From Candidatus Dormiibacterota bacterium (GTDB lineage Bacteria; Chloroflexota; Dormibacteria; Aeolococcales; Aeolococcaceae): a stretch of DNA of 64,000 bases. The notes under the pieces were generated by a model. The model was not told where the DNA came from. It was given only the letters and a program-made list of their open reading frames with translations, and made no database searches. The position numbers and the translations under genes are program-made. The number at the start of each line of letters is the position of its first letter. Position 1 is the stretch's first letter. The DNA lies in assembly GCA_003162415.1 (NCBI GenBank), contig PMOL01000009.1, positions 195,719-259,718 of the forward strand, read 5' to 3'. Below are positions 8,341-17,565 of the stretch, one piece after another.

Positions 8341-10332
8341 CTATCCCGTGGTGATTCGCCCGATGACGGCGCCGGCAGCTGTGAACCACATGGCCCCGTC
8401 TGGGCCGGCGGCGATCCCGAGCGTGTGCCCTTCCATCCCGATGTTCGTCACAGCCCCGCCGGTGGTGATTCTTGTGATCGTGGTGCGGCCTCCGTTGGTA
8501 ACCCACAACGCCCCATCGGCCCCGGCCGCGATGTCTGTCGGGATAGGGCCGATCGCGGGGCCGCTGTACAGCGTCACGCTCCCATTCATGGTGATCCGTC
8601 CGATCGCGTCGTCAAGACTACCGGTGAACCACATCGCCCCGTCTGGGCCGGCTGCGATCCCGTTCGTTCCACTGATGCCGCCGAGGCCGGTGCTGTAACT
8701 CGTCACCTTCCCTGCGGTGGTGATCCGCCCGATTAGCCCGCCGAACTGATCGCCGCCAGTGAACCACATGGCCCCGTCTGGGCCGGCGGCGATCCCCAGC
8801 GGGGCGCTAATGCCGGGACCGCTGTAATTGGTGACCACCCCGGTGGTGCTGATCCGTCCGATGGAGTTGTTGTTAGTGAACCACAACGCCCCGTCGGGTC
8901 CGGCCGCGATGTACTGGGGGTCGATAATGCCCGAGCCCGTGTAATTCGTCACTGTCCCCGCAGTGGTGATTCGGCCAATCGAGTTGTTACCGCTATTGGC
9001 GAACCACAGAGCGCCATCAGGTCCAGCGACGATCCCGAGTGGGGAGCTAATGCCGGGACCGGTGTAACTAGTGCTTACCCCCGAGGTTGTGATCCGTCCA
9101 ATCGAGTTATCGGCCAGGTTGGTAAACCACAACGCCCCATCAGGCCCGGCCGCGATCTCGTAAGCGTATTCGATCCCGTTGGTGAAGTAGTTTGTCACCA
9201 CCCCGGAGGTCGTGATCCGTCCGATTGAGTTGGAATTGGTAAACCACAACGCGCCATCAGGCCCAGCCACGATCCCGCGCGGGTAGGAAAGGCCGGAAGC
9301 GGTGTAATTGGTGACCACCCCGGAGGTCGTGATCCGTCCTGTCGAGTTGTTGCCATTGTTAGTGAACCACAGGCGTCCATCAGGCCCTGCGGCGATCCCC
9401 GTCGGGGAGCTAATGCCTGGACCGGTGTAATTGGTGACCACCCCACCGGTGGTGATCCGTCCGATGGAGTTATTGCCATCGTTGGTGAACCACAAGGCTG
9501 CCCCATTGGGCCCAGCCACGATCCCGAGTGGGGAGCTAATGCCGGGACCGGTATAATTGGTGACCACCCCAGCAGTGGTGATCCGTCCGATGGAGTTGTT
9601 GCCACTGTTAGTGAACCACAAGCCTCCGTTGGGCCCAGCCACGATTCCGAGCGGGGAGCTAATGCCGGGACCGGTGTAATTGGTGACCACCCCGGAGGTC
9701 GTGATGCGCCCAATCGAGTTGTTGGCATCGTTGGTAAACCACAAGGCACCGTCCGGTCCGGCGGCGATGTACTGTGGGGCGCTAATGCCGGGACCGGTGT
9801 ACATCGTCACCTTCCCAGTGGTGGTGATCCGTCCGATTGAACCTGAGGTATAGGGGTTGGTGAACCACAAGGCCCCGTCGGACCCGACAGCGATTCCGCG
9901 CGGGAAGTTGATGCCGTGGCCGCCGTAGATCGTGACCACCCCGGCGGTGGTGACCCGTCCGATGGAGTTCTCGCCATCGTTAGTGAACCACAAGGCTCCA
10001 TCGGGCCCAGCCACGATATCTCCCGGGTCATTCACGCCGTGGTAGAGCGTCACCACGTGATGGAAGCCCGTGCCAGATGCACTGCCGACTGTTGCTCCGA
10101 GGGTTAGGGCGGGCACTCCAATCAGCACCGCAGCCAAGACAGCCAGATGTCGGGTCAGCAAGCGGTGACGTACTACTCGTTCAGAACGTCCACGCTCCTG
10201 ATGTCCCGCCTTGAGCGGTGAAGCTCCGCCGCGACCCGTTGGTCGAAGATGAGGCTGCGGTTCCGAATGCGAGCCGCCGATGACGCTCAAAGCCACCGAT
10301 GCGGCACCACCAGCTGCGAGTGCACACCTCAT
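8341..10332 (-). CDS. Secreted virginiamycin-B-lyase-like (Vgb/NHL-type) repeat protein, 14 repeats
   Basis: 14 copies of ~39-42-aa GPGISSPxGIxAGPDGALWFTNxxNNSIGRITTxGVVTNYT; start placed at MRCALAAG by homology with the leader at 11692. Confidence 0.85.
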   Translation of the reverse strand: MRCALAAGGAASVALSVIGGSHSEPQPHLRPTGRGGASPLKAGHQERGRSERVVRHRLLTRHLAVLAAVLIGVPALTLGATVGSASGTGFHHVVTLYHGVNDPGDIVAGPDGALWFTNDGENSIGRVTTAGVVTIYGGHGINFPRGIAVGSDGALWFTNPYTSGSIGRITTTGKVTMYTGPGISAPQYIAAGPDGALWFTNDANNSIGRITTSGVVTNYTGPGISSPLGIVAGPNGGLWFTNSGNNSIGRITTAGVVTNYTGPGISSPLGIVAGPNGAALWFTNDGNNSIGRITTGGVVTNYTGPGISSPTGIAAGPDGRLWFTNNGNNSTGRITTSGVVTNYTASGLSYPRGIVAGPDGALWFTNSNSIGRITTSGVVTNYFTNGIEYAYEIAAGPDGALWFTNLADNSIGRITTSGVSTSYTGPGISSPLGIVAGPDGALWFANSGNNSIGRITTAGTVTNYTGSGIIDPQYIAAGPDGALWFTNNNSIGRISTTGVVTNYSGPGISAPLGIAAGPDGAMWFTGGDQFGGLIGRITTAGKVTSYSTGLGGISGTNGIAAGPDGAMWFTGSLDDAIGRITMNGSVTLYSGPAIGPIPTDIAAGADGALWVTNGGRTTITRITTGGAVTNIGMEGHTLGIAAGPDGAMWFTAAGAVIGRITTG
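8390..10030 (-). repeat. Intragenic tandem repeats (~117-129 bp units) encoding propeller blades
   Basis: Recurring gtgaaccacaa.gcnccgtcnggnccggc...aatgccgggaccggtgtaattggtgaccacccc units. Confidence 0.85.
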
Positions 10333-10477
10333 GGCTATCCCCCTGTCTCTCAAAACAGCCCTGATTTTGGCAGGAAGGGCAGACTGACCAGTGCTGCCAG
10401 TCAGGAGACGCCGGAGTAGTTGGCGCTGCCGTAAGACTAGATCTGAAGCTGCTCGCATACCCAGAGCCCTACGGGCG

Positions 10478-11692
10478 TCAAGGCACATAGCCGTGGAGTG
10501 AGACGCCGTAATTTGCGTTCTCGGTACACACGTACACGCGTCCGTCAACTGGGATCACGGCACCGACAAACGCAGCAGCGGAAGATGGCGGCGAGAGGGT
10601 TCCGAGCAGGGCACCGGTGCTGCTGTTGAGCATGACGAGCTTATTCAGCGCATTTTCGTTGGCGATGCCGAGTACCGTGTAATCGTCGTCATCAACATAG
10701 ACGACGCCGTTAGCGATCGTGGGCGCGTCACCTTGGTACTCCGGGTCATCCCAGACCAAGCTGCCATTGGTGGCATTGAACGCTGCCACGCCATTCGTTG
10801 CTCCCGCTCCGGCCGCAAATACGAGCCCTCCGGCAACCGCGGGAGCGCTGACGTCTCCGGTCAGGGCAGTCTCATGCCACACGATGCTGCCCGTTGCCGC
10901 GGAAAGTCCGTAAACACCACATCCGGTCACATACAGCATTGAGCCGGAGACCGCGACCGCCGAGGCTCCGCATGTGTCGATGGCCTGCGACCAGATGACC
11001 GCCCCCGTGGCCGCATTGACCTTGTAGATGACGGCCTCGGTGTTGTTGGAGCCGGAGGCGAAGACGGCGCTCCCGTCAGAAGTGAGGGAGGGTGAATCGA
11101 CGGAATCGGAGTAAGGCCCCTGATCGTCTGGAAGCCCGATCGACCAGCGGACCGCCCCCGTCGCAGCATTGATTGCGGCTAGATCGCTCTCATCATCTTC
11201 CGCGTATACCGTGCCGTCTCCTGCCGAGGGTGGCTCTATGCCGAGGCTGACCCCCGAGAACAGGCACATGACCTTCTTGCCACCGGTGCTGATCGCGGCA
11301 ACACCTGGATCGTCCAGCTCCACCCAGACGCGACCCTGTGCGAATGCCGGATCCGACGTGTCCTCGCCGCAGATGCCGGTTCTCCACTCGACCGCGCCGG
11401 TTGCACCGTCGATCGCTGCAACGTCATAGTTGTCCGAGAGATAGACGACGCCGCCGGCCACGATGGGGTCGGCATATACCCCATTGACGCGAGTGCTGAA
11501 GGCGCTGACCAAATGACCCACGTTTGCTCGGGTCAGGACGGTCTCTGATGGGTTGTATCCAGAGTGTTGAGCGTTGAAGCCCCACTGTGTCCAGTTGGCC
11601 GGTGATGTCGTTGCGGCGCTGGCAGGATGGGATCCGCCGATGACGCTCATAGCCACCGATGCGGCAACACCAGCTGCGAGTAGAAACCTCAT
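10478..11692 (-). CDS. Secreted PQQ-like (YncE/BamB-type) beta-propeller protein
   Basis: Signal peptide MRFLLAAGVAASVAMSVIGGSHPASA; repeats such as VAAIDGATGAVEW, LAAINAATGAVRW, VYKVNAATGAVIW, GLSAATGSIVW. Confidence 0.85.
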   Translation of the reverse strand: MRFLLAAGVAASVAMSVIGGSHPASAATTSPANWTQWGFNAQHSGYNPSETVLTRANVGHLVSAFSTRVNGVYADPIVAGGVVYLSDNYDVAAIDGATGAVEWRTGICGEDTSDPAFAQGRVWVELDDPGVAAISTGGKKVMCLFSGVSLGIEPPSAGDGTVYAEDDESDLAAINAATGAVRWSIGLPDDQGPYSDSVDSPSLTSDGSAVFASGSNNTEAVIYKVNAATGAVIWSQAIDTCGASAVAVSGSMLYVTGCGVYGLSAATGSIVWHETALTGDVSAPAVAGGLVFAAGAGATNGVAAFNATNGSLVWDDPEYQGDAPTIANGVVYVDDDDYTVLGIANENALNKLVMLNSSTGALLGTLSPPSSAAAFVGAVIPVDGRVYVCTENANYGVSLHGYVP

Positions 11693-12292
11693 GGCTATCC
11701 CCCTGTCTCCTGAAAACAGTTTCGATCTTAACAGGTTGATCGGTGGCTCGTCAGCCGTGGCCGGATATTTGTGGTGGAGCCAAGGAGACGCCGTCCTCCC
11801 AGTTGCGAAGGGTTCCTCTAGCGGTGACCGCTTGGGCAGACAGTCGATGCCCATCATCGATGGGCTTTGCATCCGGCAATGGCCAGCCTCGTCGGGCACG
11901 AAGGCGACGTCACGGGAACGTACTCGAGACGATCGTTGTGCCAGGAGTAGTCTTAACGCTCACGTCCACATTGGCTCGGACGACTGCGCTTTCAGGTCAA
12001 GAAACAACTGTAAATAGCAGAACTCATTGCAACAAATAAGATCATTTGGCGCTGGTGATCCGGCCTCGAGAGTACGCTCGTCCAGCGGGAATGTTCGGGT
12101 CAAAGTCGAGCTTTTCCCGGGTTACAATCATTGACATGAGAGAGCATCGGGCCGTACACGTCAGCACTCGTGATTTCGCAATGGCGAAGCATCAACAGCG
12201 AGGTGAAGCAGCGCCACGCACGGCTCGATCACGTTACGAGATTAGGGTGGCAGCAACGCTGGCAAGGAGGGGCCCGGGATCAGCCCGAGAGC

Positions 12293-12526
12293 GTGACGGT
12301 GGCTGAGGCGTTGTTGTTGACCAAGCAGCAAGCCGCTGATGCTCTTGCAATCAGCGTTCGGACGCTAGACCGGTGCAGGAACGAGGGCGAGTTACCGGCC
12401 GTTTACCTGGGGCCGCGTACAGTTCGATTCCGGCCAGAGGACGTGGTGGCCTTCAGGGATGCCAAAGTGAATACGCAGCCGGTGCTGCAGTGGCCCTTGA
12501 TGACGGTACCGCGCGGCAGGCGCTAG
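12293..12526 (+). CDS. Excisionase/MerR-like helix-turn-helix DNA-binding protein (candidate recombination directionality factor)
   Basis: LLTKQQAADALAISVRTLDRCRNEGELPAVYLGPRTVRFRPEDVVAFRDAK (HTH_17-type), directly upstream of int; GTG start assumed. Confidence 0.75.
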   Translation: MTVAEALLLTKQQAADALAISVRTLDRCRNEGELPAVYLGPRTVRFRPEDVVAFRDAKVNTQPVLQWPLMTVPRGRR

Positions 12527-12540
12527 GCTTGCCCACGACG

Positions 12541-13719
12541 ATGACTAAGCCGTATTCACGTCGCGGCACGGGTAGCTACCGTAAGCGAGGCAAAAGCCAT
12601 CAGGTGCGGATAGTCATCGATGGCGAGACCCGGTGTTTTAGCGCCGCAACGAAGACGGAAGCGCAGGCAAAGGCTAACGCATTTCTAGCGCAGCCGCAGA
12701 GCAGCGTCAAATCACCAACCGTCGGCGAATGGCTGGCCGAGTGGCTTACGCGGAAGAAAGCGCGACGCGCACCTCAAACGGTGCGGCCATATGAATCGCA
12801 TGCCAGGGTTCACATTGTTCCCCTCCTTGGGAAGGTACGTCTCGATGCACTCACGCCTGAGCACATCTACAAATTGCACGAAGCTTCCGGCGGTATGGCG
12901 CTCAAAGTGCACATGACGTTGGCGACGGCTCTGAATGAGGCCAGGCGATACGGTCACCGCGTGTCCAACGCAATCTCCATCGTGGATAGACCCGACAGAT
13001 CGCCCAGCAGAGCCGTCGCGCTGAGTGCCGATGAGGTCAACCGGCTGGTTGAGGCTGCAAAGGGTGATCCGCTGGAAGCTTTGTATGTGTTGGCCGTCAC
13101 CCTGGGGATTCGGCAGGGCGAACTCTTCGCGCTGCATTGGCAAGACATCAACTTTCAGTCGCGACAAATATACATAACCGGTAACGTCACGCGGCAACAT
13201 GACGGAAGCCGGGTCATCAACAAGCCGAAGACCCCGGCTAGCGTCCGGACCCTGGTGATGCCCCAAGTCTGTGCGGATGCCCTGGCACGAACGCCGCAGA
13301 CCAACGAATTGGTATTCCCGGGACCTGACGGGAAGCCGTGGGTTGCATCCAGCTTCTACAAACGCTGGCAGGCGATGAGGATGCTTGCCGGCCTCAGGCC
13401 CATCCGATTCCATGACCTGCGTCACACAGCGGACACCCTCGCGCTTGACGGCGGGGCTTCTGTTCTGACCGTGATGAAGACCATGGGCCATACGTCGCGT
13501 TCGATGACACTTGACCGCTACGGCCACCTGAGCGATGACGCTTCCGAAGACCTAGCGGACGAGATCGATGCGCGATTCGGGCCGCGGATTCGGGTGCTTC
13601 CCGGTCGCCGAAATGGACACGAAATGGACAGCGAGAAGAAAAACCTAGGGATTGCAACGGATTCCGCGTGCCGGGAGAGGGAGTCGAACCCTCACGAGGT
13701 TGTCCTCGGCGGTTTTTGA
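12541..13719 (+). CDS. int: Tyrosine recombinase (phage-type integrase)
   Basis: SYRKRGKSHQVRI arm domain, LGIRQGELFALHWQDI, FHDLRHTADTLALDGG, MGHTSRSMTLDRYGH catalytic motifs; last codons lie inside tRNA-Leu. Confidence 0.93.
   Translation: MTKPYSRRGTGSYRKRGKSHQVRIVIDGETRCFSAATKTEAQAKANAFLAQPQSSVKSPTVGEWLAEWLTRKKARRAPQTVRPYESHARVHIVPLLGKVRLDALTPEHIYKLHEASGGMALKVHMTLATALNEARRYGHRVSNAISIVDRPDRSPSRAVALSADEVNRLVEAAKGDPLEALYVLAVTLGIRQGELFALHWQDINFQSRQIYITGNVTRQHDGSRVINKPKTPASVRTLVMPQVCADALARTPQTNELVFPGPDGKPWVASSFYKRWQAMRMLAGLRPIRFHDLRHTADTLALDGGASVLTVMKTMGHTSRSMTLDRYGHLSDDASEDLADEIDARFGPRIRVLPGRRNGHEMDSEKKNLGIATDSACRERESNPHEVVLGGF
13610..13631 (+). promoter_or_regulatory. Candidate integrase arm-type sites (right)
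   Basis: Identical to 2838..2859, same orientation, 35 bp from the core. Confidence 0.65.
13667..13693 (+). repeat. Right attachment core, overlapping the intact tRNA-Leu 3' end
   Basis: 27/27 identity to 2732..2758. Confidence 0.9.
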
Positions 13720-13751
13720 GACCGCTGCGTCTACCATTCCGCCACCCCGGC
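13669..13751 (-). tRNA. tRNA-Leu(CAA)
   Basis: Reverse complement gccggggtggcggaatgg...gcggtctcaaaaaccgc...gagggttcgactccctctcccggca; anticodon loop CTCAAAA, long variable arm, 7-bp acceptor. Confidence 0.93.
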
Positions 13752-13816
13752 AGGGTGGACAGCGTACCGGCTCCCGCCGGGAACCGGAGCGCGTGCTGGC
13801 GCGTACCCTCAAATGC

Positions 13817-14392
13817 ATGGACGACGAGGCGCTCCTCGAGCGGGCACGCCGCGGCGACCGCGATGCCTTTGCAGCAATTGTCACTCGCCACCAGGATGAG
13901 CTCTACACCATGGCACTCAGGATTCTCGGGACACCGGCCGATGCGGCCGACGTCGTTCAGGAGACGTTCCTTCGCGCCTACGTCAGGATCCCGGTGCTTC
14001 GCGGCCAGACGATCCGGGCCTGGCTCTTTCGCGTCGCCATCAACTGCAGTCACGACGTCCAGCGCCGCAGCATCCGCCGGCCGGCAGATCCGCTCGAAGA
14101 TGCGGAGGGCAATATCGTCGAGCTCCCGGATCCCGATCTCGGGCCAGAGGCGACCGCCCTGGCGCGCGAGCGCGTGGCCGCGGTACGTGAGGCCCTGCTC
14201 ACGCTCCATCCCGACTTCCGCGCGGTCGTCGTCCTCCGGGACGTCAACGAGCTGAGCTACGAGGAGATGTCCGCAGCCCTCCGCGTCCCGATCGGAACCG
14301 TCAAATCCCGGCTCAACCGGGCTCGCTCGATGCTCGCCAAAGCCCTGCGCGGCACCGCCGCGGCCCCCGGGTTCGCCGAGGAGAACGCGTGA
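13817..14392 (+). CDS. ECF RNA polymerase sigma factor
   Basis: DAADVVQETFLRAYVRI (region 2) and LRDVNELSYEEMSAALRVPIGTVKSRLNRARSMLAKAL (region 4). Confidence 0.92.
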   Translation: MDDEALLERARRGDRDAFAAIVTRHQDELYTMALRILGTPADAADVVQETFLRAYVRIPVLRGQTIRAWLFRVAINCSHDVQRRSIRRPADPLEDAEGNIVELPDPDLGPEATALARERVAAVREALLTLHPDFRAVVVLRDVNELSYEEMSAALRVPIGTVKSRLNRARSMLAKALRGTAAAPGFAEENA

Positions 14393-15342
14393 GCCCGCGC
14401 CGCCACCTGGACGATCTGTTCTCCGCGGCGTACGAGGACGAGCTCTCGCCGATCGAGGAGGCGCGCTTCCACGCGCACGTGCAGTCGTGCGCGCCCTGCG
14501 CTGCGGCGTATGCGGAGTTCCGGGCTTCCGTCGAGGCTCTCCGCGAGCTGCCGAAGGCGCGGATGCCCCATGTCGTGCACCTTCCCTCGACATCTCCGGT
14601 CGCCGAACGTCCGCCCCGGCCGCGCATCGGTCTGGGTTGGTTCAACCTCGGGGTTCTGCGCCGCTTCCCCGCGACCGCCATTGCCGGCGCCTTCGTCGTC
14701 GTCCTGGCGGCCACGGCCCTGTTGCATGGCGGCGCAACCCCGACCAGCACCCCGACCACCGGCTCGAGCAGCGCAGCTCATGCGCCAAGCGCCACCTCCG
14801 CGCCATTTGGCGCGGCAGGAGGTCCCCTTTCCACCGCATCCTGTACCGGCTCGATCGTCAGCATCGCCGGGGCGTCGCCCCCGCCCAGCTTCAGCCAGGA
14901 GGACCTGGCCACCGACCCGGCGCAGCCGGCGATTCAACTGGTCCTCGCGGCGCCGACGCTCCAGGTCACCTCGGGCAAGCCGGCCCTGGTGTATGCGCAG
15001 CTTTCGGTGCCGGTCACATCGCTGTCCAATCCGGGGACGGGATCCGCTCCAGTCACGTCCCGGACGGTGCTGCCGTGCGTGTCGGTCGCGGTCGCGAGGT
15101 CCAGCAACCGGCTGGACGTGCTCCCCGCTGTTGAGACCCCGGGGGCGGAGGGCCTGGGAGTGATCGACGGGTCGTACGGATACGTCGTATCGCCCCGCAC
15201 ATCGGGCCCCTTGCTCACCTTCAAGGTGCCGGCCGGGCTCGTCCCGGGTACCGAATTGCTCGTGGTTGCGAGTATCCCGGCCGGCTACACCGGCTTGAAC
15301 AGCCCGCCGCTGACCGCGGAGTTGACTCTCACCACCCGCTGA
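14389..15342 (+). CDS. Anti-sigma factor with zinc-finger (zf-HC2-like) N-terminus and TM segment
   Basis: HLDDLFSAAYEDELSPIEEARFHAHVQSCAPCAAAYAEF; overlaps the upstream sigma gene. Confidence 0.85.
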   Translation: MSPRRHLDDLFSAAYEDELSPIEEARFHAHVQSCAPCAAAYAEFRASVEALRELPKARMPHVVHLPSTSPVAERPPRPRIGLGWFNLGVLRRFPATAIAGAFVVVLAATALLHGGATPTSTPTTGSSSAAHAPSATSAPFGAAGGPLSTASCTGSIVSIAGASPPPSFSQEDLATDPAQPAIQLVLAAPTLQVTSGKPALVYAQLSVPVTSLSNPGTGSAPVTSRTVLPCVSVAVARSSNRLDVLPAVETPGAEGLGVIDGSYGYVVSPRTSGPLLTFKVPAGLVPGTELLVVASIPAGYTGLNSPPLTAELTLTTR

Positions 15343-15385
15343 CTCCCCGGCCGCGCCGACCCCTCCTTTACTAGACTGGAAGGCA

Positions 15386-16960
15386 ATGCACCGCCGCCTG
15401 GCGTGCCTGGCTGTGGCGCTGCTGGTCTCCGGCTGCAGCTTCACCGGGTTCGGCACACCCCCAAACTACGGCTACCTCGTGATCACTGCGGGTGGCGTTG
15501 GCCTTCGCTCCGGCGCCGCCGACGTCCCGCCGAATCTCGATCTGCGGCTGCATGCCACCGGCGCGCCGCTCCAGGCATCGGATGTGACGGCGACCCTGGA
15601 CGGGAACTCACTGACCCTCGCGGCCCAGCACCAGGACCTCCTGGCAACAGTGCAGCCGCTGCTGCCGCTCTCGTCGCCCCACCGCCTCTCGGTGGCCGTA
15701 GCGGGTATGAGCACCCAGAACATCACATTCACGGTCGTTTCCCCCACCGCCGCGATGCTCGCGGCCCACATCGATCCGACGAGCGGGCTGGTGGTCGACG
15801 CGGTCTTCGACGACGCACCGTCGCAGCCGGCGGTCGCCGCTGCGCTTCCCGGCGCCACCGTGACCTGGACCGACGGTGACCACGCACGGATCACCTGGAA
15901 GGGCAGGGCACCCGCATCGATCACGCTCCCCCCGTCGATCACCACCGCCGGTGACGCTCATCTCGATCCGGGGATCACCCTCTCGTTGGTGGGTATCGCT
16001 CGGCACACCGTCCGCCGGGTGACCGTCCCCGGCCCACCCGTCGTCACCGGCATCCCCGTGGACGCATTTGTCATCAACACCTCGGCGTCGAACACGTCGC
16101 TTGCATTCCACCTCGGAAAGGTCGCCGAGGTCACCCCGACCGGCTGGCAGGCGCAGGCGGACGGTTCGATCCTCGGGACGCCGGATCAATCCGCGGTGGG
16201 TCGCGCCGGAGCGGCAACCCTCCCGATCTGGCCGTCGCTCGCCAATGACTCAACCAACCCCTCGGCCACGGACCAGCTGCTCAACAGCCCGACCGCGGTC
16301 AACAGGCTGATCAACGAGATGGTCGCCGCGATCCGATACGACGGCTACCGCGGCATCAACGTGGACTTCGAGGGGATGCTCGCCGCGGACAAATCGCCGT
16401 TCACGGCGTTCGTCCAGCAGCTGGCAACCGCGGTGCACGCCCGTGGCGCGAAGCTGATCGTCGACGTCGTCCCGCACGACTTCGCCGGGGTGAACGCGTA
16501 CTCCGCCGCGTATGACATCTCCGCAATCGGCAAGGTCGCCGACTACGTGGATCTCATGGCCTATGACCAGCACGGTGACGGAGGGACGCCGGGCCCGGTG
16601 GCGGGCCTGGACTGGGACAACTCGATCCTGCAGGCGACCCTGCCAGACCTCAACCCGGCCCACGTGCTCCTCGGCGTGCCGCTCTACGGCCGCGCCTGGG
16701 GAAGCAGCTTTGGCGGCGCGGCGGCGTATTCGAACGTTCTCTACAACGCGCTGAGCGTGCCGGGCGCGCAGGTCGACTACGACTTCGGCGCCCAGACCCC
16801 GTTCATCGTCTCGCCGAACGGCTCGCTGATCACCTACTTCGACGATGCCGACAGCCTGGCGCGGAAGGTCGCGCTGGTGCACAAGTACGGGCTGGCCGGG
16901 ATCGCCGCCTGGCGGCTCGGCTTCGAGGACCAGGGGTTCTGGTCGCTGTTCCGCGCCTGA
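15386..16960 (+). CDS. Lipoprotein glycoside hydrolase family 18 (YaaH/chitinase-like)
   Basis: YDGYRGINVDFEGM catalytic motif, YVDLMAYDQHG, VLLGVPLYGRAWG; lipobox VSGCSF. Confidence 0.88.
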   Translation: MHRRLACLAVALLVSGCSFTGFGTPPNYGYLVITAGGVGLRSGAADVPPNLDLRLHATGAPLQASDVTATLDGNSLTLAAQHQDLLATVQPLLPLSSPHRLSVAVAGMSTQNITFTVVSPTAAMLAAHIDPTSGLVVDAVFDDAPSQPAVAAALPGATVTWTDGDHARITWKGRAPASITLPPSITTAGDAHLDPGITLSLVGIARHTVRRVTVPGPPVVTGIPVDAFVINTSASNTSLAFHLGKVAEVTPTGWQAQADGSILGTPDQSAVGRAGAATLPIWPSLANDSTNPSATDQLLNSPTAVNRLINEMVAAIRYDGYRGINVDFEGMLAADKSPFTAFVQQLATAVHARGAKLIVDVVPHDFAGVNAYSAAYDISAIGKVADYVDLMAYDQHGDGGTPGPVAGLDWDNSILQATLPDLNPAHVLLGVPLYGRAWGSSFGGAAAYSNVLYNALSVPGAQVDYDFGAQTPFIVSPNGSLITYFDDADSLARKVALVHKYGLAGIAAWRLGFEDQGFWSLFRA

Positions 16961-16967
16961 CGCGAGC

Positions 16968-17498
16968 CTAGCTCTCTGAGGCGCCGGTCCCGAGGTCGGG
17001 GAGGTTGAGAGTGTTCACCCAGTCGCGAATCTTGGCGAGCCGCTCCTCGCTTTCGGGGTCGGTCTCGGTGAGCTCGCCGTCCTTGTCCGCCTCGGGGAGG
17101 ACCCCGGCCTTGTCGAGCACCTCGTCGGCGACGAAGATGCCGGCTCCGACCCTCACCGCCACGGCGATGGCGTCCGACGGGCGGGAGTCGATCTCCAGGC
17201 GGCGACCGTCCACCTGGGCGAGGATCCGCGCGTAGAAGACCTCATTGCTGAGCGATGTCACCACGATCCGTTCCACGGTCACCTCGACCGCGCTCAGCAG
17301 GTTGGCGAGCAGGTCGTGCGTGATCGGTCGCTCGGGGGTGATCCCGGTGATCTTGAGCGCGATCGCGTTGGCTTCGTTGATGCCGATCCAGATGGGAAGG
17401 TAGCGATCGGCCGTCTTCTCTTTGAGGATGACGACGTGCTGGCCGGTTGGCATGTGCACCCTGATGCTGTCAACGGTCATTTCCACCAGGTCGGCCAT
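16968..17498 (-). CDS. Bifunctional nuclease family protein (DUF151)
   Basis: MTVDSIRVHMPTGQHVVILKEKTADRYLPIWIGINEANAIAL...RPSDAIAVAVRVGAGIFVADEVLDKAG. Confidence 0.92.
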   Translation of the reverse strand: MADLVEMTVDSIRVHMPTGQHVVILKEKTADRYLPIWIGINEANAIALKITGITPERPITHDLLANLLSAVEVTVERIVVTSLSNEVFYARILAQVDGRRLEIDSRPSDAIAVAVRVGAGIFVADEVLDKAGVLPEADKDGELTETDPESEERLAKIRDWVNTLNLPDLGTGASES

Positions 17499-17565
17499 GC
17501 CTCGATCATAACCCCGGGAGTGCGCCCGCGAGGACATCCATCCCTCGCCGCTACCATGGATCGCT

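Larger units (their letters stand above)
2732..13693. mobile_element. Integrative element (genomic island) in tRNA-Leu(CAA): duplicated 27-bp core at both ends, Xis-Int at right end
   Basis: Direct repeat cgtgccgggagagggagtcgaaccctc at 2732..2758 and 13667..13693 (3' end of tRNA-Leu); tyrosine integrase adjacent; direct repeat gaaatggacacgaaatggacag just inside both ends. Confidence 0.9.

Noticed and set aside
8390-10030. Regular repeats resembling a CRISPR array at first glance
   Set aside because: Units are ~120 bp, in frame, and encode Vgb-type propeller blades; no short repeats with unique spacers, and no cas genes in the window.
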